From: Gonatopus flavifemur
Lineage: Eukaryota > Arthropoda > Insecta > Hymenoptera > Dryinidae
NCBI GenBank assembly: GCA_018340375.1
Contig: JAFFJZ010000006.1
Location: forward strand, 18,237,501-18,301,500
Direction: 5' to 3'
DNA: 64,000 bases
Below are positions 50,128-60,965 of the stretch, in pieces. Made by a program: the position numbers and the translations under genes. Every line of letters starts with the position of its first letter. Positions within the stretch are counted from its first letter, which is position 1. The notes under the pieces are model-generated. The model did not search any database, had not been told where the DNA came from, and saw only the letters and a program-made list of their open reading frames with translations.

Positions 50128-50343
50128 ATATGAATTATCATAGATGTTTGTTTTGTTCAATCAACCGAAGCGTGATTATTGATCAAACTGATATCGCGGT
50201 GGATTTCATTCAAATCGACAGGTATAAATTCAAATGACAGAACTAAATCGACTCTGATCGTGAATGTTCTCAAGACGAGTGGTGCACGAAATTCAAAAAG
50301 TTCGGTTATAATCGCGCAGTTGGAAATCATCATAATCAGAAAT

Positions 50344-51560
50344 ATGAAAATTTTCATACTTTTGTACACGACAGCAATGTTTTGCGCCGTTCACGTGAGT
50401 AGAATTATATTCTACGAATCCTTTCTCTCCTAATTTCTAATCATCATCTCGAAATCGTAGGGCAATCGATGGGACAAAGTAAGATCTGATCAGTTCATGG
50501 CCAGGAATCCTGTTTCTAGAATCAACGAGCTGAGCAGACGATTCGAGAAATTGTCAAGAAGCATGTACATGCTGAAATCTCAAATCATGAGCGCTTACGA
50601 TAATACTCTTGTCTATGCGCAGACCTATTTCCCCTCAGAATTGTACCAAGACATCCACGTGAGTGTGATGAAAGAATATGAGAAAAATAATAATCACTAC
50701 CTAACACTCTTTCTTTCTTCAGCGAATTTTGAGCGAGGATCGGTTGGAAAATGTGGAATCTTTCAACTGCACACCTGTGAATAGAGCTGCGGAAGAGATA
50801 GAAATGGTAAGATCCGACTGTATGCAGCTCTTAGAGAAGATTTTTGAAGAAAAATTGTCTAATTTTTCGCATTTGGAAACGGTGAGTTTTGAAACATTCC
50901 ATAAATTCCCAGTGAACATTGTTCCCTTGTTTGAACATTTCAAACATTCATTATGTTCTCTAAATGATATAAGAAAGTTCTCTAATGCGTCCATTTCAGA
51001 AATCTTTTTCATATCATTTAGAGAACATAATGAATGTTTGAAATGTTCGAACAAGGGAACAATGTTCACTCGGTTTGATCCATCTTTTGACATAATTCAT
51101 TATTTTGAAGAAACGAGAAGGAATCGCCACGATTGTTATCCAAACAATTTTATCGTGTAAAAAGTTTACTAAGGGAAATGATCAAAGCTGTCTCAATAAA
51201 ATTGGAGAAGTTTATACGGGTATCGTGAAAATAGAAGAGGACCTGATGGAAATGATGAAAGACGAGTTATTTTCTAAGACTTATCCACATGATTTGCTGA
51301 ACGCAAACCATTGTATAATGTACGATAAATTCACCTACTCGGAATCACAAATTCCATATTACAAAGAAATGTATGAGTTCTGTAGAAACGAGGTCGCGAA
51401 CAAGGAAGATTTGATAGGAGAAGAGGAAAATCCAACTTTGATGGAGGAAGAGATCAAACATATAGCTCATGAAATGGAAAATCCAAATTCGATGGAGGGA
51501 GGGATGAAACATATACCTGATGAAATGCAATACAAAATACCAGAAGAGAATATTGAATGA
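50344..51560 (+). CDS. Secreted cysteine-containing protein, unidentified
   Basis: Four plus-strand exons, all phase 0: 50344-50394, 50461-50658, 50723-50881 and 51111-51560 (858 bases, 285 residues). Introns are 66, 64 and 229 bases with GTGAGT donors. Exon 1 encodes a signal peptide (MKIFILLYTTAMFCAVH). The mature chain looks mostly alpha-helical, with cysteines at 99, 116, 152, 163, 204 and 227. It ends in an acidic tail with two imperfect 17-residue repeats (NPTLMEEEIKHIAHEM and NPNSMEGGMKHIPDEM, about 243-276). A poly(A) signal AATAAA follows at 51610-51615. The last acceptor (TTTTGAAG) is weak but keeps the frame. The all-helical, paired-cysteine layout recalls insect secreted families of unknown function such as DUF725, but I cannot claim membership. 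A digestive, haemolymph or venom protein is possible. Confidence 0.8.
50907..51073. mobile_element. Palindromic MITE inside an intron
   Basis: CCAGTGAACATTGTTCCCTT on the left faces AAGGGAACAATGTTCACT on the right, with arms of about 65 bases. It is related to 38652-38938: both contain ACATTCATTATGT and GAAAGTTCTCTAATGCGTC. It fills most of the 229-base last intron of the secreted-protein gene, so the pre-mRNA should carry a strong hairpin close to the acceptor. Confidence 0.8.
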
Positions 51561-51639
51561 TGATTTTATATATTGTAAATTGAACATTATTGTGCCTAAT
51601 ATTGATGCAAATAAAAATTAATTCTTAGTCATTGACTGT

Positions 51640-52500
51640 TTCATTGATATAATAAAATATATAATATTAGATTAAACGTTAATGGAGAAGGGAATTTCAT
51701 TCGAATTTGAACTGTGTTTGTTCAAGAAAATCTGGATAAAAATCGACAAAGGTCCCACCTGTTTCAATTCATCTCACGTAAAAATTCCGGTACTGAGCCG
51801 ATTGTGACGAACGGATCGGTACTGAAAAGTTATGGGCCACCAACGGTGGTCTGCCGATTGCGGATCGGTACTTAACCGACTTCATTTCAAGTTCGTGTCG
51901 GTACTGGTTCGATATTTGAACCAACCGTTATTGACAACTTTTTCACCAATGTTGAATTAACCACGGCACAATTTTAGTACGCAACAGTTGGCCTCCAACG
52001 TTGGTTCGGTACCGAACCAATGCGAATGAATATCTCGTGTACTTTGAAGAAGACTCGATTGGCCACGTAAAAATTCACGAATGGTCCAGTACCGGCTTGA
52101 TACAGGCTGCCAGTTTGCAAATGTTGCCGGTCATTCTATGATCCAATAGTAAATTTCACTCTAAATTCCCCTTAGTGCAGAAATTTTGATAATGCATTGA
52201 AAATCTTCCAAAGTTACAACAGCGCAAGTAACGGTTGAGTATTAACAGTCGTCGGTACTTGAATAGCGATCAATACTAGTAATATTAGTTCTCAATGTCG
52301 GAACCACACTGATTCCCAGTAGTGAATCGATGTTGGTAAGCGGTACCGGATCAGAGTTATTTGGCGTTATCATTCCGTAGCCCGACCGACACCGGCCGCC
52401 AACGGTTGCACCCTGGCAGCCTATATCAAGCCGGTATTGGACCTCCCGTCAATTTCTACGTGGGATTGAATCCTAATAGATACAGTTGGTTTTATTCCAG
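51640..52500. mobile_element. Overlapping GGTACTG/CACGTAAAAATT foldbacks
   Basis: GCCACGTAAAAATTCACG and GGTCCAGTACCGGCTTGATA (about 52058-52105) face CAAGCCGGTATTGGACC and GTCAATTTCTACGTGGGA (about 52428-52467), defining one element. An additional left end (TCACGTAAAAATTCCGGTAC, about 51775) suggests a second copy nested or in tandem. GGTACTGAACC-like words recur throughout. A short tract near 52140-52190 resembles the 37.2-kb MITE. Confidence 0.5.
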
Positions 52501-53118
52501 TTTATAAATTTTAGACCGAAAGGAGTACAATTTTCCTTAATATCAATATTTTTTCCTTCGGTCGAGAATAAAAGCCATTTGCTGATATCTTTGAATTGAT
52601 TCACAGTAAAAAGTAAAACTTATTTTCTCTGACTATCAATTTCCATAAGCGGTCAATTTCTCGCTGTAGTCACGAACTTTGGATCCGGGTAATCGAATAC
52701 AGTTTCATAGATAACGGACCTCTTTAATAGCATCTTTCGTGGATAACTTTGAGAGAGGAATTCAAGTATCCTGAAGATACTTTTTTATAGACCTGATCTT
52801 ATCTACGCAGTCCATTTCGTTGAAATCATTCCCAGGATCACAGGAGACCCTGCCGTTATTCACCACGAGAATAGTGCTCTGAAGAATCTTCAATGCAAAG
52901 TGTATATGTGATTATATTGCCACATATCGGCCCATCTTTTGGGATTATATAAACGTTAGCAAGACATTATATCGCAGGAAGTGAAACGAGCGCTATTGAG
53001 ATTACAAAAATGCGAGTGCAGCGAACTCCGCTCCTAGCAAGAATTACTCCAATAAATCTGTAGGCTTTACGAGGTTTCATTAGGCCATTAATCAAATTTC
53101 TTGATTATTGTTCATAGA

Positions 53119-53273
53119 CCGAGAAAAAACTAGTTGAAAAGGAGCCCAAATGTATTTTTATAGTTACCATAGCCATATTCTGCATTGGAGTAGCTATGAA
53201 AATCGCTGTCATTCAGCTACTGTGACTGGAAATTGTACTTGCCCTCATTTTCAACTGCAGTTCTTTCTCTCGA
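53119..53273. mobile_element. Small MITE with CCGAGAAAAAAC ends
   Basis: CCGAGAAAAAACTAGTTGAAAA faces TTTTCAACTGCAGTTCTTTCTCTCGA. The interior has TAGCTATGAAAAT and inverted CATAGCCATATT. About 155 bases. Confidence 0.55.
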
Positions 53274-54474
53274 TATAATCTACATCGCACTTCATATTAA
53301 GCGTGGTAGCCAAATGCAGTATAGAATGCATAACCACTCCATTGATTAAATTTTTCGATATCCTGATTGAAATCTTCCTGATTTCAAGAACTTTTATCTA
53401 ACCAGATTTCCTGGTGGAAAGAATCTGTTGAATCCCATGGGATGCATTGGTTGATGTGACATTTGGTACAAACTTTGCAACGAACCATGTGAATCGCCAT
53501 TCACACTGGTTCAGAGCCATTGAAACCCTTCGGAATCATCGCGGTGAAGTTTGTGTCAAATTTCAGTAACCGATGAGTTTCAACACCACTCTTCTCTTAT
53601 CAGGATTTTCATAAACGCTGGATGTTAAGCTCTTTGTCAGGTTCTAAGCGGGGTCGAAATAAACCTGATAAGGTCTACAAGGTGAATCTCTGATCAAGAA
53701 TAACTCTTTTCAGGGACTCTTGTACTGTACAGTATCAATTCAAGTAGATATATCACCTTTAACTGTCTTTTTCTAAAGGTTTGTGCTTCAGAAGTTGGAC
53801 ATCAGCCGTTTTTTTCATTCTATTATAACTACACTCTCGATGATGTAAATATCAGTTGTAAGCGCTAGATATTTCCGTACAATCAGGACTGACTCAACCA
53901 GTGGTATTGTTAGCATTCAACAAACGCCGAAGCAGCCAATTCAATTATGAATCACGTGCAATAAAAATGAAGTATTGATTCCACTTATGTGCACATTCAC
54001 CCACAATTCGTAGGTATAAAAATCAGTAGCTACTTGAATTGCTCTTACATAAACGAGAGAAATCTCGGTCCGAACGATTCCTGCTTCGATGATTAATTTT
54101 CCGACTAAATCGGCTTCTTACAGTAGTTCATAAATGTACGAACCCGCCCAGTTATTCTCGACAGCGGATCCCTGTTGAAATTATTCATCACCATTTTGAA
54201 ACTTTGTCGCTCGTTTTCTAATGTCATTTTTTCAAGCGTTATTTTGGAAATTTTCCCTTCATGGAAACATGTAACACAGAAAACGAAATCAATCCACTGT
54301 GAAAACGAGAAATCTCATTCCGCTGTGTGTGCAGAAAAAAAAGCTGTCTCTGAAATAACGGGAACAATGTTTTGTCAGACGGCACAATACTTTGGAATGA
54401 TGCTTTATGATGATTTATAATGAGAATAGGGGTAGCAATAATTTTATAATGAAATTTATTAGAAATATACGATC
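53274..54474. other. No identified gene
   Basis: Mixed sequence. A plus-strand frame at 54175-54420 ends FCQTAQYFGMMLYDDL and contains several cysteines, but it lacks an ATG near its start and has no splice partner. I do not call it. Confidence 0.4.
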
Positions 54475-54721
54475 TACACTGAGAAAAATAATGATTAATA
54501 TCAAGAATTTTAATTCATGAATACTGCCAAGAGTACAAATTCTTGATTAGCGCTGATATGTTATTAGCTCAAAAGAAATGGTCTTGAATCGAGAAAATAT
54601 TTTTTGATTCATGAAAAACTTTCTTAGGCCCATAACGTATTATCTCTAATCAAGAATTTGTATTCTTGGCAGTATTCATGAGATAAAATTCTTCATACTA
54701 ATCATTATTTCTCTCAGTGTA
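54475..54721. mobile_element. 247-base hairpin MITE with TACACTGAGA ends
   Basis: Starts TACACTGAGAAAAATAATG and ends CATTATTTCTCTCAGTGTA. Inside, CATGAATACTGCCAAGAGTA faces TTGGCAGTATTCATGAG, and AAATTCTTGATTAG faces TAATCAAGAATTT. The ends resemble those of 38241-38433. Confidence 0.75.
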
Positions 54722-55854
54722 TATAATAACCTTTATTATATGTCTAATAAGTTGTATTATAAAAATATCGCTATCCCTATGTTTATTTTAAACTTTTCCC
54801 TGTGTATGAGAATTCATATACAAAATTCTCCATGCATGCATTAGAGACTACTGTGCTGTTTGAACAATTGTTTGTTGTTACTTGTTGTGAAATATGACAC
54901 CAAATGAAAAATTCAGATAGACAATTCAACTCAATTTCAGTCTGGACAACTCAACTTTTTTATTGAATATTGTTTTTGGTTTTTGCCACAAAAGAGAGTT
55001 ATTCGCAGTCTCAGTGCATTCACTTGGAAAGGGAAAATATTCTTTCGGTTATCGATGAGACTACACACTTGTTGCTAAGGAAACAGTAAATTTTTCATTG
55101 TGCCAGTACACAAATTCCTGGCGTCTTCAATCCAGAACAATATTGATTAAGAATTTTGTTTCCACTGCTGATAAGATTGTTGTGACAGCGGAAAAATACT
55201 CAGATTCAGTTGGGAAAATGAATTTTTTCTCCGTACACTCTCATGGACGTTCGATCGTTAGAACTACGAAGTACATTTCGCGACTGGAACTTTTTTTTTC
55301 ATTTTGTATTTTATATAGTCTTTTGCTTACATGTTGACATATACTTTCATATAGTAAGGGTTTGAATATTGATCCCCTCAGATGTGACTGACGCCTTCAT
55401 GTTTTAAGAAGATATCAGCTGAGTAAACATTCGAGAGCGATAGAATATTCAATTGATTAGAATTTTATGAAATATTTCACATATATATCTTATTCTTTTA
55501 TATTAAATATAGAACGAAAAATATGTGTATGTGAATATTGGTTTGATCTAGTTCATTGGTCTAGTTGGACTAGACATTTTGAACTTGTGAAAAATAATAT
55601 TTCAAGGGCATGAGCTGTTATGTAGGTTAAATTAAAAGTGGTAGCTGATTTATGCTTATAGAAGCATATGCATAAAACAAGGGTACGCATAAGTTTGAAT
55701 AAATTTGGATTCATGAATATTCATCGCTTGAGATTTTTTTGTCTGTAATGACGAAAAAATAAGTGTCACGTTCAATGCATGAAAACTTTGAATAATTTGA
55801 AAAACAATCAAGTTTAGTTCACCGAGGACAAAAGATTGTACAATTCACAATCCT
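54722..55854. other. No identified gene; partial CTCCGTAC repeat end
   Basis: No coding signal. Around 55150-55250, GCTGATAAGATTGTTGTGACAGC and TTTTTTCTCCGTACAC look like one end of the same repeat type as 56250-56397. Confidence 0.4.
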
Positions 55855-56788
55855 GTGAAGTCAATATTTGAAAGATTGCAAAAAATAATTCAAGCTGCTA
55901 CAATTTTAGTTGATTTCACAGAAGGGAGATGTAGGATTGACAATAGCTGTAGTAAATCTCACATTCACTGTTCTCAAATGAACTTCAATTGCGGTAACTC
56001 GAAGTATTTTCGAAATCATCCAAATATTGACTCTGCAAGATGTCAATTTTACAAGTTCTTCTTCCTCAGTGTGATTATATAACGTGACCGATAAGTACGC
56101 ATTCGAGAAGAATTTCGAAACATTGTGCAGGGGGAAAACAGAAATTCACTGTGACGGCGGAATCTATTTACTATCAAAAAATGTTTGCTCCTCCAGCAAA
56201 TTTCCGTATTATGTATAGAATAGGAAACAAATTTTGTTGAAGAAGTCAACATTTTGTGCAGCCACCGCTAAAAATTCGCTATCATAGCTAACAAGATTGC
56301 TGTGATAGCACATAAACTCCTGTCACATTAAAGAGGTTGCTACTCCAGCCAAATCAGACTTCGCTGTGACAGCGAATTTTTGTCTCTCCGTGCGTCTTAA
56401 TTCCAAGCTGTCTCCGCTCGTTTTTATTCTTTTTTCTACTGAACTGTTGGAGAAACTAATATACTTACTTGTGGATTTATAAATATCTTCATGCCCTACA
56501 ACACACTTGAAGAACAGCTTACAATTCCACTTTTAAAAATAATGAAAAATCATAATAAATCTCATAACAAGCTATGGTATGGGATTTCAAACCTATCAGA
56601 AATGATTCTAAATTTCGTAACAACGTTATTAACAGATATAGCCACATGTGTTGCGACGATACGAAATTTTACCACACTGAATACGTAACAAACTTCATAC
56701 TCATGTTTTTTTTTTCAAGAAAGGGATGGAAGAAGGAAAGGAAGAGCCACGATCGATAGAGGAAGAGATCAAACAAATAGCCGATTAA
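55840..56788 (+). pseudogene. Decayed paralogue of the 50-kb secreted-protein gene (tentative)
   Basis: A short terminal exon (56720-56788, after a T-rich stretch and CAAG acceptor) encodes MEEGKEEPRSIEEEIKQIAD and a stop. This matches the tail of the 50-kb protein (NPTLMEEEIKHIAH); 29 of 33 bases agree around GAGGAAGAGATCAAACA. Upstream, a frame at about 56620-56690 reads NRYSHMCCDDTKFYHTEYV, echoing NANHCIMYDKFTYSESQI. At about 55850 NPVKSIFERLQKIIQ echoes NPVSRINELSRRFEK. I cannot connect these into an open gene. The tail match is solid; the rest is suggestive. Confidence 0.4.
56250..56397. mobile_element. MITE fragment with GCTGTGACAGC words
   Basis: CGCTAAAAATTCGCTATCATAGC faces GCTGTGACAGCGAATTTTTG, then CTCTCCGTGCG at the right end. 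The left end (GTGCAGCCACCG) is degenerate. A related sequence sits at about 58020-58195, ending TTTTTTCTCCGTGC. Confidence 0.5.
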
Positions 56789-57319
56789 ATGTCTTTTTAA
56801 TTAATAAATATTGAATTATACAATATTCACGTAGAAAATACGTTTTTGAAATCTCTGCTCAAAATACCAGACATCGATGGAGGAGAAATTATTATTTCAA
56901 AGCCTTGAACGGTTTTGTCTTCGATTGCTCATCAGAAAATGACTTCCAGTTTTTGATGAAGTATTCCAAATTGTAAATTTTAGACCAAACTGAGCGAAAG
57001 TAAACAAAACTTTTGATTGAATTCTGCTATACAAAACCGTTGCGTTTTGTTGACAATGGAATAACACTTCATGCGAAGCTGAACACTACCATCGATCGCT
57101 GGACATTTCTCCGTCGCTTCTCCGTTTCTTCACCTTGTATCCATGTCGCCTCTACGGAGATGCAACGTGGAAGTGGTGGGTGTGGTGTTAGGGAGTGTTA
57201 ATCAACGCATGACAAAATGTTGTGCCAATATCGGTGGTTTGCGATAATACGCTGTCACCAATCCCTCACCCAATATACACTAGATGAGATGAATTAGTGT
57301 TAAATCGAGCGTTGACAAT

Positions 57320-57598
57320 ACACGGAGAAAAAGATATGAGAATTTTTACTATTTTCCATGCTAAATTTGCGAAACAGGAAGGTTTGTAAAATCAATTTTT
57401 ACATGAAAATACGGAAGATTATCAATGGATAGCCAAATTTTATTATACGCTTCGTGAAATTTTACTATGGGCTTTTTAAAATTTGACTATTCATTCGTAA
57501 TCTTCCATATTTTTATGTAAAAATTGATTTCAAGAACCTTCCTGTTTCAGGTTTAGCATGAAAAATAATAAGAATTCTTGTATCTTCTTCTCCGTGTA
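57320..57598. mobile_element. 279-base foldback MITE with ACACGGAGAAAAAGATA ends
   Basis: ACACGGAGAAAAAGATA on the left faces TATCTTCTTCTCCGTGT on the right. Inside, AAACAGGAAGGTTTGTAAAA, CAATTTTTACAT and ACGGAAGATTA each face their inverted copies. Clearly palindromic overall. Confidence 0.75.
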
Positions 57599-57604
57599 GA
57601 TTAA

Positions 57605-57834
57605 CCCTGGTGAAAAAAATGTCTCTGAAAATTTCTGGGAATTTTTCCTGGATTTGACTGGAAACCTCTGAAAAAATCTGGAAACCCCCGGAAGAATCTG
57701 AAAAATTCTCTCGGAATCTTTTTCTCTCGGAATGTTCTTGAAAATCTTTGAAAAACACTGAAACTTTCTGAAAAACTCTTCATTGGAAACCTATGAAATT
57801 TTCAGAAATTTCTAGAGAAATTTTTCCACCAAGG
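57605..57834. mobile_element. Foldback MITE, CCCTGGTG family
   Basis: Starts CCCTGGTGAAAAAAATGTC and ends GAGAAATTTTTCCACCAAGG, with TCTGGAAACCTCTGAAAA internal repeats. It inserted seven bases from the right end of the preceding MITE. Confidence 0.7.
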
Positions 57835-58599
57835 TCAATCCCGGCCAGCAAAGCGCTCCTAAATTTGCGTTTATGCTACTATGGCAGTACCACGGTAGCA
57901 GCGTGGTAGCTTTCCCAAGAGTTTGGCACTGCTCACTACTATAGCATATATATATAATACAAACTATAACGTAGCACTACCCGTGAGTAGCACTAAAACG
58001 TAAGAAATCTGTTGTCCTTGCAAAATTATTCACTCCAGCAGCTAAGACGTTAGTTCTGTTAACAAATTTGTTCATGTCAGCCAAAAAGTGTAGTGATGTC
58101 AATCATTTTTTTTTGCTCTTTCAGCTAATTCTTTTTGTAGACGCTATAGTAACAGACCTGTTTATTGTGCCAGCGATACTTTTTTCTCCGTGCAGTATTA
58201 CCAGAGAGCGCTACCAAGTAGTGCTTCTAGTAAGATAATACCAAACCTATATTTTCTTAAATATCGTCTCGTCTCGAATGCAACCCTAATCGTGATCTTA
58301 TCGCTCAACTCGTATTGCTATTAGGAGTAGAACGAATGGTACTTAGTTCCATACATTTTTATCGGTGTATATCGAAGATTTCACACCTTGCAATGAAGAT
58401 TTAATATAAAGTGAGTGCACACAACAAATTCTACGACATGCGAATATTGTTAATTAGAATATAATCAATTGATAGTTAGTGCAAATGTGTCAGACCAATC
58501 AAATATTTGAACATGTCATGTGAGTGGTGAACGAAAATTTGTGTATATAAATGCACAAACCGACCACATTCCTCACTTTCTCATGCGAATGTTGAAATA

Positions 58600-59921
58600 C
58601 GAGGTGTGTTCAAAAAGTAAGGTGACTTTTCAAATTTCGCGGGCAACGTACTTTTGATTATCGATTTTTTTGTTTTGTTATGTTGGCACACTCTTCCCGA
58701 ACATCTGTACCAAGTTTCAAGTGTATAGCATTTTTTGTTTGGTTGTGAGAGGCGTAAAGGTTATAAGTGTTTTGCGTGCTCGGCGATTTCTTGCTATCGA
58801 AAAATATGGATCAAAGGATTTGCATCAAATTTTGTGTAAAAAATAAAATAAAGTGCTCCGAAACACTTAAAATGTTGACAGTAGCATACGGTGAAACTGT
58901 TCTGAGTGAAAAAAATGTTTACAAGTGGTACAAACTCTTCCAAGATGGCCGGGAAGATGCCAATGACGAGCCTCGCTCTGGACGCCCAAGCACGTCAACA
59001 ACCGATGAAAACGTTCAAGCAGTGAAGAAAATTGTTTTGGAAAATCGTCGAATCACTATCAGAGAAGTTGCTGAGGATGTTGGTTTATCGCTTGGCTCGT
59101 GCCATGAAATTTTTTCTAGCGTTTTGGGCATGAGACGTGTGTCAGCGAAGTTTGTTCCGAAATTGCTAAATTTTGACCAAAAGAACCGTCGCATGAGCAT
59201 CGCTCAAGAACTGTTGAATGACGTCAACGACGACCCAGATTTACTCAAAAGGGTCATAACTGGTGACGAATCATGGGTATATGGTTATGATGTCGAAACC
59301 AAAGTCCAATCGTCCCAATGGAAGACCCCAGATGAGCCAAGACCGAAAAAAGCACGCCAAGTTCGATCAAATGTCAAAGTTTTGCTCACTGTTTTCTTCG
59401 ATTACCATGGCGTGGTGCATCAGGAGTTCTTACCATATGGTCGTACGGTCAATAAACAGTATTATCTTGAAGTTATGCGCCGTTTGCGAGAAGCAATACG
59501 AAGAAAACGTCCAGAATTGTGGAAAAATAATTCATGGCTTTTGCATCGTGGTAATGCCCCTGCTCACTCATCTTTGCTTGTGAGAGATTTTTTGGCCAAA
59601 AACAACACCACAATCATGCCTCAGCCACCATATTCACCGGATTTGGCCCCATGTGATTTTTTCTGGTTCCCAAAACTAAAGAGACCTATGAAAGGACGGA
59701 GATTTGCAACGATTGAAGAGATAAAGACTGCATCGCTGGAAGAGCTCAAGGCTATACCGAAAAGTGCTTATGAGAAGTGCTTTGAGGATTGGAAAAACCG
59801 TTGGCATAAGTGTATTGTATCTGAGGGGGATTACTTTGAAGGGGACAACATAAATATTGATAAATAAATAAATATTTTTTCTTAAAAATACAAAGTCACC
59901 TTACTTTTTGAACACACCTCG
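58600..59921 (+). mobile_element. mariner transposon, full length
   Basis: 1,322 bases between TA dinucleotides (58598-58599 and 59922-59923), the target duplication of Tc1/mariner elements. The terminal inverted repeats are 30 bases and perfect (CGAGGTGTGTTCAAAAAGTA and onward, 58600-58629 and 59892-59921). One uninterrupted transposase frame lies inside. Perfect ends and an open frame imply recent arrival, but a catalytic residue is lost. Confidence 0.95.
58806..59867 (+). CDS. mariner transposase, intact frame but catalytic Asp2 changed to Gly
   Basis: 353 residues from the ATG before DQRICIKFC, the usual start for this group; an in-frame ATG at 58767 would add 13 residues. N-terminal half: paired helix-turn-helix DNA-binding region with a GRP-type motif (SGRPSTS, 58-64). 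C-terminal half: DD34D catalytic core. Asp154 (ITGDESWVYGYD) and Asp284 (YSPDLAPCD) are present. The second Asp, expected in an HHDNAPAH motif, is Gly249 (LHRGNAPAH; codon 59550-59552). Spacing from 249 to 284 is exactly 34 intervening residues. The enzyme should bind DNA but not cut it. This copy may survive by trans-mobilisation or be recently dead. Confidence 0.93.
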   Translation: MDQRICIKFCVKNKIKCSETLKMLTVAYGETVLSEKNVYKWYKLFQDGREDANDEPRSGRPSTSTTDENVQAVKKIVLENRRITIREVAEDVGLSLGSCHEIFSSVLGMRRVSAKFVPKLLNFDQKNRRMSIAQELLNDVNDDPDLLKRVITGDESWVYGYDVETKVQSSQWKTPDEPRPKKARQVRSNVKVLLTVFFDYHGVVHQEFLPYGRTVNKQYYLEVMRRLREAIRRKRPELWKNNSWLLHRGNAPAHSSLLVRDFLAKNNTTIMPQPPYSPDLAPCDFFWFPKLKRPMKGRRFATIEEIKTASLEELKAIPKSAYEKCFEDWKNRWHKCIVSEGDYFEGDNINIDK

Positions 59922-59923
59922 TA

Positions 59924-60965
59924 TATATATATTTTTCTCCATTCAAGCTCGGTGATATATCTGCAACGACGGTAAACGATGCCATTTTTGCGTGCACTGC
60001 CAAGATAGGATTTGTAAAAAACATTTGCGAAAGAAAAATAACGATCGTGGAGAAGAACATCATCAAAATGAAGCATTTCATTCAAAGAGCAATCACTATA
60101 GATTTTCTCTCTACGCAATATCCGAGGAAGTTGCTGTTAAAACATCTGTTAATCAGCGACAGATATTTCGATTACACAGGTCTACAATGATTTTGGTGCC
60201 GCTAAAACTAAAGCAGATTGTGAGTATATTCGATACCCTGACTCTGGAAATATACTTATTTTTTTAATGCTACGTGTAGTTTTCAAGAAATCGCAGGTGT
60301 AAAATAAAATGAAAATGCACGATTTTGAAACGTTTTATTCGATTATTCCACACGTTAACAACATTTTATCAAATTATTCTTCAAATTATCTCAAAATATG
60401 AGTCATTCTCTTCCAAATGCGATTAGGTTTGTTCAAATATCTTTTTTTTTCTCTGAGATACGACAGTTTGAAAATTGTGTTATTTCACCTATTCACTGAA
60501 TCCATGAACACACAAATTTCAAATTGTCGTGTCACAGTAAAAAAAAAAGATATTCGAGCAAACTCAACGGCATTCGGAAGGGGATGGATTATATTTTGAG
60601 GTGCATCTACTAGTTTCATGAGAAAAAATTACATTCTGACGTCACGTAATCTCAAATATGTCGAAAAACGGTGTTTTTCACACTTTGACGTTAAAATATC
60701 TCAAAAACCACACGTAATAATGCAATTTTGAAGCCAGATTCGGATTCAGCGCGCCAAAATACTTCGGAAAAGTATGATACAGCTGTTGCACCAAACAAAC
60801 AGTTCAATTTTGTAGGCCTGTGTTATCCACCACAGTCAACTCCATATTATAAAAAGATGTTGAAAACTTGCACTTCGAGAGACAATTGAGTTTATTTTAT
60901 ACACAAATTTGAAGATTAGTAATAATGAATGTTTTGTTGATAATTCTTCGAATGCCACTTTGTTA
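59924..60965. other. No identified gene; unclassified repeat-like sequence
   Basis: No coding signal. The stretch at about 60580-60800 (TTTTTCACACTTTGACGTTA, ATATCTCAAAAACCACACG, GAAGCCAGATTCGGATTC) has the look of a dispersed repeat, but there is no second copy in the window to confirm it. Confidence 0.35.

Noticed and set aside
50719..51093. 124-codon minus-strand frame
   Set aside because: Antisense to exon 3 and the palindromic MITE of the secreted-protein gene; the palindrome keeps both strands open.
54175..54420. 81-codon cysteine-containing plus-strand frame
   Set aside because: It starts at a non-ATG codon, lacks splice partners, and shows no match to the neighbouring secreted protein.
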